NCBI GenBank assembly: GCA_003116975.1
Contig: BGKB01000004.1
Coordinates: 434,001 to 498,000 of the forward strand
From: Aurantiochytrium sp. KH105
Taxonomy: Eukaryota > Sar > Bigyra > Thraustochytrida > Thraustochytriidae
Direction of reading: 5' to 3'
Length of the DNA stretch: 64,000 nucleotides
The translations under genes were made by a program, and so were the position numbers. Below, one piece after another: positions 17,422-28,070 of the stretch; the stretch's first letter is position 1; every line of letters begins with the position of its first letter. The notes beneath the pieces are model-generated. The model did no database searches. It was not told the DNA's origin and saw only the letters and a list, made by a program, of their open reading frames with translations.

Positions 17422-19248
17422 TTAACCTTGGTGCTGGTGATTCGAAATGTCGCGCCGCTTGGGCGTTTGTTGAAAGGCGGAGCGTCTCGACCAAGGCTGT
17501 CGACCGACTTGCTCACGCTTCTTGGTATTGGCCTGTTTGAAGACTGGAGATTGCGCAGGAGAACTCGCACTTTTATCCTGCTTTGCCGAAGCAGAAGCCA
17601 AAAGACCAACACCAACAACAATCGCAAGCACGCCCGCTCCAAACGTGACGTACTGGCGAAAGGAAAGGTTGGCGAAGTCGCCGTAGTACAACGCCCCACA
17701 GAGAGTCGACGATAACAAGAGTGTCGCCTGGTACACGGGAACAATAAAGAGTGGCTCAAACTGCTCCAGCGCAAAGTTGATCCAGTTAAGCTGGCAGAAT
17801 GCCACAGCAATCCACACCACAAAGAGCGTGATGCTCGAGGCAGAGCTGAATATTGTAAATTGACCAATCAGCTCCACGGCCGCCTTGGCCAGTACGTTGT
17901 TGAAGCCACCCATGATGCCAGGCATCATGCCTCTTGCTAGCTGTCGCTTGTTGACGTCGGATTGACCTGCGAGTGCGCGAAGGTAGGCAATGCCGGCGAT
18001 TGCTGCGATCGAGTAGATTTGGAAAGGTCGGCCGCCAAACATCAATACCAGCTCTTCGAGCTGATAGTGCTTGGTGACGCGTGGCCCACCACCCACGATG
18101 AGCACGCACCCCATGAGTGTTAGCAAAGTGGCAAATATGTCCTTGTGCGTCAAGGTAACGCCGCCAAACCATTTCGTGGTGGCAAGGAGTGCATTCCAGA
18201 CAATTGTCAGTCCCGAAAGCGGCGCCAGAAGCGACTGCGAAGCAAGTGCAAGACTCATGAGCGTCAGGAGTGTACCAAGGATGGTGATGGCCACGTTGCC
18301 GCCCAGCCAACACATGACGGACGGCCGCGACGTGTAAGCCAACACCTGACGGCGTGCGACCTTATTGCGAGGAAGCATTGCCCGAGCCCATTGCGCTGGA
18401 GGGGGAAATTTGGCAACGCGGTGACGGGACTCCTCGTCGAGAGACATTTTGTGCGCGAGTGTCACGAGATGGTTGCCGACAGCAGCAACCATCGTTCCGA
18501 AGAGAGCCAAAAGTACGCCCACGTACCAAAGGTCCTCCTCCTCTTCCTCCTCTTCCTCCCCTTCCTCTTGATCCTCCTTTTCCCCTTCTCCCTCTCTCCT
18601 CAAGGAATCAGCGGTGTCGTCGTGATCCACCTCGGGCAATGCATCAGCGAGCTCCGCTTCGAGGCGACCTTTGGAGAAAGCGGCGGCATTCGCACGATCT
18701 TTGGCAGCCTGAACGGCTTCTCGCGCAACCTGGGCAGCATAGCGTTCTTCTGCAAGGACCGCGGCACTTCGCTGAAGACCTTGCGCTCCACCATAGCCGT
18801 GGTAGCGTCCAAAGAGGCCCATCCAGTGAAAGTGGAAAATTTTGTTGATCATTCCACCGGCCATTTCCGAAATTGGTTCAAGCCAAGAGACCTTTGGGCG
18901 CAGACTCGGCGCCTTAACGCGACGCACCACAGAAGCTGCAGAGCCTTCGAGTGGGATCGTCGTCATGCGCGCCACAGCCACCGTGAAGAAAATGACATAG
19001 GTGACGATAACGAAAGCTACAAGCACTTTGAAGAGCGTCTCATTTCCGACAGTCTTGCTCTTGCCGCGGGACGGCCGCGAGCGAGGCTGACTGCGAGCAT
19101 CTTCGGGATGAAGCTCGCGTCTTCTGTCCTCGAGGTCTCTCGCACGATCTAATTCCAGCTGCGACAGCGACGAGATTGGCACGTGAAGCTCGCCGGCATC
19201 GTCACTGCCGCTGCCGGCTCCGCCATCGTCTTTGCTCGCGCCCAACAT
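17422..19248 (-). CDS. NIPA-type magnesium transporter
   Basis: 608 aa from the ATG at 19248; the frame is open to 19410 but has no upstream ATG, so either this ATG or an upstream exon gives the start. A single extra helix lies at about residues 68-94 (ETLFKVLVAFVIVTYVIFF), followed by a linker, an Ala-rich helix and a run of Glu near 220-244. From about 243 the NIPA core begins: a GNHLVTLAHK-like helix, LGGNVAITILGTLLTLMSLA, ASQSLLAPLSGLTIVWNA, LLTLMGCVLIVGGGP, and near the end PVYQATLLLSSTLCGALYYGDF. These are family hallmarks of the nine-helix DMT-fold NIPA proteins, which move Mg2+ across plasma and endosomal membranes. The N-terminal helix plus acidic loop is unusual for the family. The tail is Ser/Gln/Arg-rich. 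Confidence 0.8.
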   Translation of the reverse strand: MLGASKDDGGAGSGSDDAGELHVPISSLSQLELDRARDLEDRRRELHPEDARSQPRSRPSRGKSKTVGNETLFKVLVAFVIVTYVIFFTVAVARMTTIPLEGSAASVVRRVKAPSLRPKVSWLEPISEMAGGMINKIFHFHWMGLFGRYHGYGGAQGLQRSAAVLAEERYAAQVAREAVQAAKDRANAAAFSKGRLEAELADALPEVDHDDTADSLRREGEGEKEDQEEGEEEEEEEEDLWYVGVLLALFGTMVAAVGNHLVTLAHKMSLDEESRHRVAKFPPPAQWARAMLPRNKVARRQVLAYTSRPSVMCWLGGNVAITILGTLLTLMSLALASQSLLAPLSGLTIVWNALLATTKWFGGVTLTHKDIFATLLTLMGCVLIVGGGPRVTKHYQLEELVLMFGGRPFQIYSIAAIAGIAYLRALAGQSDVNKRQLARGMMPGIMGGFNNVLAKAAVELIGQFTIFSSASSITLFVVWIAVAFCQLNWINFALEQFEPLFIVPVYQATLLLSSTLCGALYYGDFANLSFRQYVTFGAGVLAIVVGVGLLASASAKQDKSASSPAQSPVFKQANTKKREQVGRQPWSRRSAFQQTPKRRDISNHQHQG

Positions 19249-21362
19249 GGGCAGTCCTCCGACCTTGTGGCCAGCGGTCTCCAGGGACCGGGAACCGGGG
19301 CTGGGCCCGCCCACAATGCTCTTTGGCCCGCTGCCCGCCCCCGCCCCCGCCCTCGCGCGATCGCTCTCTTGCAATGTATGCTCAACAGCCGCGTCGAATT
19401 CTTTGCGCCGTCATCGTTGGTGGTGTCACCGGAAAAACATCGAGGGGGGGGGAAGAGGGGGACATCACTGGTAAGCAGGGAACCCAAAGCATGATCGTAT
19501 GCGGTGGGGGGGAGAGAAACGAACACGAAGGGAGGACCGCTGCTGCACGACGAGTTACGTGCTCACCACTCAAATGTGGTTTCCTGAATAGCGGTCGAAG
19601 AGATGCATTAATTTTTGGGGGAGGATGGCGAGGCGAAAGGGGGGGGGATTTACTGTACGAATTAGGAGCAGATGGTCCGAGAGGATCTAGCACTCGGAAG
19701 TCAATAAATAGCATCTATAGCGTAGCAGAAAGATTAGCAATCGAACTTTGTTTAGTAGCATTTTTCTGAAGTAGGAAAGTAGCGTTCAAAAGAGAAAAGT
19801 TCGCATTCGTAGATTTTAAAACTCGAAGCAGGAAAAAATAGCATTCAAAATTAGCAATCGAGGCTCAAAGCGGAGAACTGATCAGCGTAGCAAATCGATC
19901 ACTTGAAGCATCAAATCAAATACTCGAGCCAGGGAATCAGCTTTCAGAGTAGATTAGCAGTAGAGGAGATGTATCAATCGAAAAAGCATCCCAAAATCTT
20001 CCGTAAGAACTGAGCGAAACGTCGTCCTCTCAAGGACCGGCACGTTCGACATCCAACCGGACCAGCTACAGCCGTTTACCACCTGGTGTTAAGGTGATAG
20101 CTAGCTCACCGTAATGGGTATCGTCGATTATCTCGTGGTGGTCTCGAGATCTCACGTTGGCCAAGTCGTGCACGCTAACATGCATAAACAAACCTTTGAA
20201 GGGTAAGAAATGGTATTTCAGCCTACAGCAAGAAGTTCAACGCAATGGCGTTGCGCAACGCGAGCATGGATATTTGTTCATGACGCTCAATGAAGCTTGC
20301 TAGTTCGCGATCAATTCGCCTGGCTGATTGTACTACCCATGCCCTCATTGAACCTCTGTGATCGCGGCAGCGGATAGCCTGAAAGACTTGTTCAGTCAAG
20401 AGCATGTTGGCTGATCGGCGCAAGATTCCAACCGAATCACCCAAAGGGTCAGATGAGCCCGCATTTTAATGTCAAACAGCAATCGGCAGACCGTAACGAG
20501 TGGACCAAAACAAAGAAGTGTTGTTTCTTTTCGTGCACGGAACAGCAATCTGGGTGACGTTATTGTCCCATCTAGATTACCGCGAGGCGAGAACAAGTCT
20601 CGGAAGGGAGGAAGGTACCGCACGCGACAGTATCTTGGTTGCGAAATGGGTCTGCCCGCACCAACCTTTCTCTCAATGCTCGTTCAGGCGCCGCACTTGT
20701 CCATCTTCCTGGCAGCCGACCAGCTCTTCCGCACGACGTTCTCTCACCGGACAGGGAGTAACTCCAACCGATTCCAGACCGGACTCGTCCGCCGACGTGC
20801 TTGAAGACTTGCACTCAGCCGCTGCCGCAAGCGCTGTCCCCTCGGGCCCGTGTCGAACGTATGCCCACGCCACTGGCACTTGCGAAGTGTAGTCACATAC
20901 ATACTACATCCCGCCGCCAAAGGTTGCAACGCAACGACGGGCGCTGCACGCGACGAGCCCTGCCTTGACAATGCCCTCTGCGTTGGCTTTGATGGCATGC
21001 GCCACTGCCGCTGGCTAGGGCATTTATGCCAGCCTTTGGTCCTCGAAAGACTCACGCCCGGACGCATGCATCGCCTCCGGCTCATCTTGTTTGGCGATCA
21101 AGCCTTGCTCGTGATTTTTAGCTTGCGCTTGCGCTTGCGCTTGTGCTCGCCCTCCTTCGCGTGTCTGCTTCTTCGCTTTTTCCGTCGCAGAGCGCGGCGC
21201 GTTGGAGCTGGGGATGAGGCATGTCATCGTCATCAGAGGCCACACCCCTAAACGCGCACTTTATCATGCGCAGCACCCACGCGCGCACGCACACGCTGCG
21301 CCTGCGAATGAGGGCGGTTGGTCGTGCACGCCCGTCGTCTCCTGGCACGCCACGCCACGCCA

Positions 21363-21430
21363 AAGCAAGCCAAGCCAAGCCAAGCCAAGCCAAGGCAAGA
21401 CAAGGCAAGCCAAGACAAGGCAAGACAAAT
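21363..21430 (+). repeat. AAGCC/AAGCA imperfect pentamer tract
   Basis: A run of AAGCC units grading into AAGGC/AAGAC. It is one of several such tracts upstream of the FY/KYG-repeat gene. Confidence 0.75.
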
Positions 21431-21967
21431 CAAGCACAAGCACAAGCACGCGGTGGGAGGAGGCTTGCTCGCGCGGCGCTGTCCTTTCCCTTGCAGGCTG
21501 CCGGCGGCCCCTCGTCCCCTAATGGCGCGCGCCCGGCCCCACAGCAGCCCTGCCAGCCGCCCGCAGCCCCGCCTTTCGACTGCAGTCTTCCCACAGCCGG
21601 TCCATTTATAGTCCCAGATCCGGTACACACCTTCTGGCCCGCGACTTGCGCAGCCTTCATCTTCTTTCATTCTTTCATTCTCTCGTCTTCGGCCGTCGCT
21701 CCGACCGGCCGGCCCGCGCGCCTTCGCTCTTTCTCTCTCTCGCTCGCTCGTGTGCTTGCTTGCTCGCTCCGTCGGGTCTGGCAAGCTTGGAGCTTGGAGC
21801 TTGGGTGCTGGGCTGGGCCGGGTCACTGCGCTGTGCAGGGAAGTGACCCTTTTTTCCATCTTCTTTCCAACTCGTCAGCGGTCGCCAGCCAGCACAAGCC
21901 CACGCGCCCAGCCGCCGCGAGTAGGCAGGCAAGCAAGCCTCGACAAGCCCAAGCTGCCAGACCGGGT

Positions 21968-21969
<2 letters not shown>

Positions 21970-22002
<33 letters not shown>

Positions 22003-22003
22003 C
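21970..22003 (+). repeat. (AAGC)n microsatellite
   Basis: About eight AAGC units about 380 bases before the start codon of the downstream gene; a shorter AAGC run recurs near 22110-22125. Confidence 0.8.
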
Positions 22004-22148
22004 GCACTCGAGCGAGCGAGCTCGTGCGGCTTGAGCTAGCTCATTTCATCGGCACTGGGGAAGGAACAGCAAACAAACATGAAGAGGAAGTAGGTTTCAG
22101 AAAGAAGGAAGCAAGCAAGCAAGCATGGCTGCACGGCCGCGCCATAGC

Positions 22149-22176
22149 GCACTTGCGGCGCGCCCGGCGCAAGTGC
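22149..22176. promoter_or_regulatory. Inverted repeat GCACTTGC...GCAAGTGC, possible regulatory element
   Basis: Perfect 8-bp arms (22149-22156 and 22169-22176) with a GC-rich 12-base spacer. The left arm with its GGCGCG flank recurs at 22214-22221 and, as CCACTTGC, near 22193. It sits about 200 bases before the ATG of the FY/KYG-repeat gene. A protein-binding or RNA hairpin role is inference. Confidence 0.4.
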
Positions 22177-22379
22177 ACCCCCGGCTTTGCGCCACTTGCG
22201 GCGCGGAAACTCCGCACTTGCGGCGCGCCCGGCAGGGGCGCAGAGAGAGAGGCGCGAGCTCGCAGGGCAAAAACGCAAGCTCCGCGCGCGACGCCGCGCG
22301 ACGCCGAGGCGAGCAAGCGAGCGAGGACGCGAGCGCGAGCGCGAGCGCGAGCAGGAGCGAGGCAGCGAGCTTAGCGAGC

Positions 22380-24045
22380 ATGCAGGCGCAGCGCACGCCG
22401 CCGGTCCCGCCGCCGCGCGTGCGGCGCGGGGATGGCCTCGCGCCGCCGCCGGGGCTCTCGCCGGAGGACATTACCAGAGTCCACTCCGCGGCATCGCTGT
22501 CGCCCCTCGGCGTGGACGAGGAGAAGGTCGACGAGGACGCGCGCACGGAGCTCTTCGAGCGCCTGCAGCAGTTCTACCTCGTCTACGAGTCCGAGCGCGT
22601 CAACCAGGGCATCGGCCACATCGTTGATTGTACGTTCCTGAGGACTCGCCTGCGAGTCGAGTTCGGGGGTTGAGAGAGGCTGGCTGTGTTGATGTGATGT
22701 CACAAGATGCGATGTCATAAAAGATGTGATGCGATGTGAGGTGATGTCTTGGGCCGTGCGTCGAGGTCGAGAAAGGTTGCGATGCGATGGCCGACCGATC
22801 TGGTTCTAGATTGGCATCCCCTCCTGCTGGCTGGTTAGACAGACCTTCGACCGCGGCGCTGGCCAGAACAATGTAGAGCAGAGCAAGGGGACGACAATTA
22901 AAAAGGAAACAAAGAATGGGAGACGGGATGAGAAAAGGAAACCTTGCGTACTCTGCAGGTTGATAAAGATGTGGCCTGGGTTGGAGTTGAGAGTGGAAGC
23001 CGAGTGGGTTGGAGAACGGAGGATGCTAGTGGCGTGGGTGCGTCGGGGGACGCGCGCGTTATCGTAAAGTGCTCCGCTAACACTTGCTTTTTTTCTTTTT
23101 CTTCTGTCTTGGATGAATTGCACAGGGGCCATGACCCATGGCGAAGACGAGCTCAATGACCGCCTCTTTGAAAAGTACGGCGAGTCCTTGCCCGAATTCG
23201 AGCAGCGCATGTACGAGGAGCTCCTCGCTGCCGAGGCAGCCGAACAGGGCGGCAGAATGGCGCCTGCAGAGTCCTTTATGGCGCACCACGGACAGTCCGG
23301 GTACCAGAGCGATCAACGCTCCGTGGCCTCCATGGGGGCGTCCTCGGTGAGCACACACGGCAGCGGTGCCGCCACGGTCAGAGAGCGCCTTCTCGCGTTT
23401 TACTCCAAATACGACACCGACCGGCTACGAAAAGGAGTCGACGACCTTGTTGACTATGTCCGGCGCAAGGGTCTTGGGTCGCTGAACGAAAAACTCGTAC
23501 AAAAATACGGCGTCACGCTCGAAGAATTCGAGCATGGGGTCGAGAGACCTATTCCGGCGTCCAGTGCATCCACGGCGAGCCCCACGCCGGAGCCGTCGAG
23601 GCGCATCTCCATTCGCTCGCTTTTGCGGCGATCTTTTCGCGATAAGGAAGAGCGCGCAGCACATGGTCGAGTCCCGGTTTTTGTCAGACCGCTTCTCGAG
23701 CTCTTCTACTCCAAGTACGATCAACGGAAAATCAACACGGGTGGCGTGCAGTCCATCTATCTTTGGACCTGCAAACATGGACTGCCAGCGCTCAACAAGC
23801 AACTCAAGGTAAAATATCTCGAGGATCTCACAGAGTTCGCGGACCGCATGAACAAGCTGCGTCTCGATCTCGAAGAGTTCTACGCAGTCTACGACCCCTC
23901 CAAGCTCACAAACGGCGGTATTGACGCAATTCTACGATGGGGAATTCGGAACGGTCGCGCTGCCATCAACAAGCAGCTCCGAAAAAAATACCATTGTGAT
24001 CTCGAAAACAGCGACGTCGATTTTACAGAGGATCCAGACTTTTAA
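22380..24045 (+). CDS. Protein with four FY/KYG repeats of about 54 residues, two exons
   Basis: Exons 22380-22629 and 23126-24045 give 389 aa. The intron has a GTACGT donor and TTGCACAG acceptor, phase 1; the join restores a Trp (I-V-D-W-A-M-T-H-G) exactly where other repeats have a related residue, which supports it. Four repeats are visible at about 58-110, 169-222, 271-325 and 329-378. The consensus runs: E/L-x2-F-Y-x2-Y-D/E, a basic turn, G-hydrophobic-x2-I/L, W/Y, then G-x2-x-L/I-N-x-x-L-x-x-K-Y-x2-x-L-x-x-F. Each unit is predicted helical. Linkers are Ser/Pro-rich, and a basic segment (SRRISIRSLLRRSF) lies between repeats 2 and 3. Similar F-Y-x2-Y/H and KYG units occur in other protist proteins, but I know no function. 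Probably a scaffold of helical repeats in the cytosol; this is inference. Confidence 0.8.
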
Positions 24046-24845
24046 CCCAATTGCCCCCCACAGAGAGGTCTCTGGGCTCTTTCTCTCGCTCTCTTCCCGC
24101 TGTCTCACTCCCGCTTTTCCCTTTGTCTGTTCTCTGTCCTCAAGCTGTCTTCCTGTCAGCTTTTCTGTTACATCCTCGTTGTCTGCTGTGGGCTTTACAC
24201 CGAGTGCCCTGCGTGGTGTAGTTGTGCGGGATAAGCTTGCGAGTCTTGCAAGAGGCCCTTTTCCTTTCATTCGCACATCCAATTTGGCGTCGAGCGAGCC
24301 GCTTGGTCGCCTCGTTCATCTGAAAAGAGTCCACACCAGTTCGAAGCTGTGGTTCCGAGTCCTCCTCAATGTAGCAGACGTGCTGTTTCTGTCTCGCGTC
24401 GACATTTTATTGTTTCGTCTCACGGTTCTAAACTAGAAACAGGTCGCTTTGATGTGACATATGGAAATAGAGTAGAAACGCAAGTGGCGCGGCCTTCTTT
24501 TACATTGTCGGTCGCACGGCATAAGGTCCACAGAAGCCTGCACATTTTACCCTTCTATCTCTCGAGGCTGCCACAATTTTATTTCTATCTGCCTCGTGCG
24601 CAATTCTAGCAGGTGTCAACAAATGCCCTCTCTCATTCTCTCACTTTTAAAATCGTCTCTTGCACTGCAGCACCCAGTTCGTATTTGCAATGTCACACAT
24701 ATTCATCATCGTTTTTTTTTCGCTCAAAACATTCATAGCTTATACACAACAATCTTGTTTCCTGTCCAACTATCCTCAGGCGGTGCATAGGCAGGCACTC
24801 GCCTAGTTGGTCCAGTTTACTAACTATAACTACATCACCCTTTTC
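24046..24845. other. Convergent 3' intergenic, C/T-rich
   Basis: About 800 bases between two stops. Pyrimidine-rich at 24060-24180. Plus-strand short ORFs here have no protein-like features. Confidence 0.5.
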
Positions 24846-25784
24846 TTACTTCACCACAGCGCCATAGATTACTGCAAAGGAGCCCAGCAACGCAAGCATG
24901 ATTCCAACGGCAAAGGTCATCTCTCGCTCCGGTAGTTTCTTTGCAAAAGAAGTCGCAAGAACCACCAAAACCCCGTCAAATGGTAGAACCACAGACAGTG
25001 GCACCTTGAGAGCATTCCAGTCCACCTCTTGGCGGTAAACGAAAAGAGTTGCGAGAGAGAAAAGTGTAAGAAAGGAGATGAGCCCCCCCGCGGCTGTGCT
25101 TGGCAGCAATCCCCATTTTTTAATGATGATGAAGCAAAGCGCAATAAAGTTTCCACCCCCGAATCCAAAAGTGCCCATGGCTACTCCGCCCCAAGCAAAG
25201 ACGAGCGCAAACAGGACCCATCGCACTCCACTCTTTGATGCGGCGTTCTCTGCGCTTTTTGTTGCCCTCTGATCTACTTCAGAATTGGAGGCTTTCTCTA
25301 CATCATCAGATTTCAATTCCGGCTTGACACCGGAGTCTGCGACGATTTCAAGGCCAGCTGGCCCCTCGCTCGATGCGCCTGATTTTGGCAACCGATATGC
25401 CCTTCGGAGAAACATAAGACCCATGAAAATAACCACGGCACTCACGCCCACTCCGAGCGAACCACCATTTGATTTGATGAAACCAATACCATAGGTTGCA
25501 GCGCAGGCGACGGCAGCAACGAGACATGCCACGAGACCAACCACAATTGCGACAGGCTCCGTGTCTGCAAAACTTCGTCGGTACCAGAAGCAAATGACGA
25601 GGCCGTTCCAGAGGTCGATAATAAAGCACACAAAGACGGCCTGGATTGCATCCATCTCTAGCGCGCTTACGAGCACCGGAAAGACAACCAGATATGCCGA
25701 GACGGCAAGCACAGCCGAGGCCACGGCGGTCAAGGACGCCGTCGCAGCAAGGAGTACCCCCTGCCACACCGCCAACTCCATCAT
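24846..25784 (-). CDS. TauE/SafE-like membrane transporter
   Basis: 312 aa from the tandem ATG-ATG at 25784/25781. The protein has two bundles of hydrophobic helices separated by a hydrophilic loop of about 50 residues (EIVADSGVKPELKSDDVEKA), the layout of the TauE/SafE (DUF81) family of anion or sulfite/organosulfonate exporters. The second half contains the Gly-rich GTFGFGGGNF motif, matching the G-x-G-G-G-x2 signature that follows a helix in this family, and WGGVAMGTF before it. Helices appear at about residues 10-45, 50-70, 80-105, 110-135, 195-240, 245-265 and 275-312. Substrate cannot be told from the sequence. Most family members are prokaryotic, but eukaryotic members exist. No intron. 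Confidence 0.7.
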   Translation of the reverse strand: MMELAVWQGVLLAATASLTAVASAVLAVSAYLVVFPVLVSALEMDAIQAVFVCFIIDLWNGLVICFWYRRSFADTEPVAIVVGLVACLVAAVACAATYGIGFIKSNGGSLGVGVSAVVIFMGLMFLRRAYRLPKSGASSEGPAGLEIVADSGVKPELKSDDVEKASNSEVDQRATKSAENAASKSGVRWVLFALVFAWGGVAMGTFGFGGGNFIALCFIIIKKWGLLPSTAAGGLISFLTLFSLATLFVYRQEVDWNALKVPLSVVLPFDGVLVVLATSFAKKLPEREMTFAVGIMLALLGSFAVIYGAVVK

Positions 25785-26335
25785 AGCCCCGACCGTCAAA
25801 GTTTACTTCCCCGGGCTTGCACGCCGGCCCGCTGTCCCCAGACCAGTCGCAGTCGGAGTACGCTTCGCGTGCGTCCTCCCCTCTCTGCCTCGACTGTCCG
25901 CTCGCTTGCTCGCTCGTAGCCTCGATCAGGCTGCGAGTTGGCGGTCTGCTGCACGTGCCGCTCGCTGCACATCAATTGTGAGAGGGGAGAACTTGTCAAG
26001 GACAAGTTTTTGTTTTGTCGTTCTTTTCTTTCGCGTTCTTCAACTTTTTTTTTTCTCCTTCCTACATCATGGACGGAGACCTGCACTTCGTTTCGAGCCT
26101 TTGACCTTCAGCTTTGTGGCTGCATGGTCTCGACGACTTGTACTTAGGTTGAGTCTCGTAGTTGAGGTGCAATTTTCTCTTTGGCGCGATGGACATCCCG
26201 GTGTTGCTCGTGCTTGCTATTGAACAAGGTTCTCATTTTTTTTTTTTTAAAAGCCGAGATTGACACAACGAGAATGCAGATGACCAATCGCAATTTTATT
26301 TACGTTTGAAATTATTTACGTTTGGAATCAGACTG
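25785..26335. other. Intergenic between transporter and methyltransferase genes
   Basis: Promoter and leader of the transporter and 3' flank of the methyltransferase. Holds a T/A homopolymer run (about 26238-26252) and the AATAAA listed separately. No gene is seen. Confidence 0.5.
26295..26300 (-). terminator. AATAAA polyadenylation signal for the METTL21-type gene
   Basis: Minus-strand AATAAA about 35 bases beyond the TAA of the methyltransferase gene. Position fits a canonical signal; usage is not proven. Confidence 0.45.
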
Positions 26336-27409
26336 TCATGACGAAGCCGCAGCATCAGCGGCCCCAGCGCCAAGGAGTGAGAATATAGAAAAGTCAATCT
26401 GGCCCTCTTCGCATGTGATGGGCGTCTGCACGCTCTCAGAAAAGCCGAGACTTGCCGCAGTCGTGTGGACAAGCTCCGCGTAGGTCCCATAACGGTGCGT
26501 GTGGTTTGCAAGAAAAAATCGACTGGATTTGCTGCCATTGAGAAAAGCTCGTGCGCTCTGAAGCAATGGCTGAATGCATTCGGGTTCGTAAACGACATCA
26601 GTGCCAACGACGAGGTCAAAGTGCTCCAAGCCCATGCCCTCGAGAATTTCAGCACACGCCGCGTCGTCTCCCCATACGAGGCGCGCCGTCGAACAGACAT
26701 CACCTGCACTATTCAAGTCAATGTTTTCCTGAAGGAGCTCTACCGAGGCCTCGTTATAGTCCGTGAGGACAACGCTAGCGGCCCCAAGACGCGCCATCGT
26801 GATGCCGCAGAGACCTGTTCCACTTCCCAGCTCCAAGATTCGCTTGCCGCGTACAAGGGAAGGGTTCGCCGTAAAATACCGCGCCATCTCCTCGGCAGAA
26901 GGCCAGACGACCCGCGAGACGAATTTTTCAATCAGCTGGTTGCTCGCATGCAAGTACGAGAGCTTGATGATCAAGTCCTCCTCCGCCTCCTTGGCATCAA
27001 CGGTACATCCGTCTTCTGGTTTGCGCGAGAAGCGGAATTCGCTCAACTCATACTCGACGTTGCTCGTGAAGAGGTCTGGGTTAAAAAAGCCAAATCCTCC
27101 ATCGTCCTCATCTTCAGACTCGTCACCATCATCGGACTCGTCCTTTTGACCTCCATCAGAGCGTGCAGCCTTCTTTGCGTCCTGCGCGCTGCTTTGTGCC
27201 TCGCCTTGGCCAACGCCTGGCGAGGCCGCGTCGCCGCCGCCCTCGACCTGCATGGAATTGAGCGAGCTGGCCACCATGGCGACCTCGCGATCGCTGTCCC
27301 CAAACTCGCCGGCATCTTTCAAGGTCGCCTCCTGCACAGGCACCTTCGCCTCGCCGTGCTCGCGGCCCTGGCCCTGCGCCGCGGCCGCGTCGCCCGCGGT
27401 CTCCGCCAT
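26336..27409 (-). CDS. METTL21/Methyltransf_16-type lysine methyltransferase
   Basis: 357 aa. The first 105 residues are disordered and acidic (ESDDGDESEDEDDGG). The seven-beta-strand methyltransferase follows: VWPSA at 168-172, where the family has a conserved W-P/W-x-S/A before the SAM site; motif I ILELGSGTGLCG at 191-202; the acidic post-I Asp in VVLTDYN at 217; and the family-defining D-x-x-Y motif, DVVY, at 271-274. Members methylate lysine on chaperones and translation factors (for example Hsp70, eEF1A, VCP). Which protein this one modifies cannot be decided here. It is divergent from the NIT2 gene with a 0.66-kb shared upstream region dominated by a CTCTG array. Confidence 0.85.
   Translation of the reverse strand: MAETAGDAAAAQGQGREHGEAKVPVQEATLKDAGEFGDSDREVAMVASSLNSMQVEGGGDAASPGVGQGEAQSSAQDAKKAARSDGGQKDESDDGDESEDEDDGGFGFFNPDLFTSNVEYELSEFRFSRKPEDGCTVDAKEAEEDLIIKLSYLHASNQLIEKFVSRVVWPSAEEMARYFTANPSLVRGKRILELGSGTGLCGITMARLGAASVVLTDYNEASVELLQENIDLNSAGDVCSTARLVWGDDAACAEILEGMGLEHFDLVVGTDVVYEPECIQPLLQSARAFLNGSKSSRFFLANHTHRYGTYAELVHTTAASLGFSESVQTPITCEEGQIDFSIFSLLGAGAADAAASS

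Positions 27410-28070
<661 letters not shown>

Larger units (their letters stand above)
19249..22379. other. 3.1-kb divergent intergenic region, no gene called
   Basis: Lies between the NIPA start (minus) and the FY/KYG-repeat gene (plus). 19400-20000 is AT-richer and carries scattered TAGCA and ATTAGCAATCGA motifs. 20220-20650 has two short overlapping minus-strand ORFs (73 and 75 codons) with mixed composition but no recognised domain. 21100-22120 is rich in CAAGC/AAGC repeats, and 22149-22221 contains repeated GCACTTGC. No tRNA or rRNA pattern was found on either strand by eye. Confidence 0.45.

Noticed and set aside
20040..20160. Palindromic patch suspected to be a tRNA
   Set aside because: No T-loop consensus (GTTCRANNC) with matching acceptor stem was found on either strand.
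20223..20623. Two short minus-strand ORFs (73 and 75 codons)
   Set aside because: Mixed composition makes them slightly protein-like, but no start context, splice join or family supports them.
21221..22039. Plus-strand ORF of 272 codons over AAGCC/AAGC tracts
   Set aside because: Repeat-driven Lys/Ala/Ser/Gln strings; the opposite strand is equally open.
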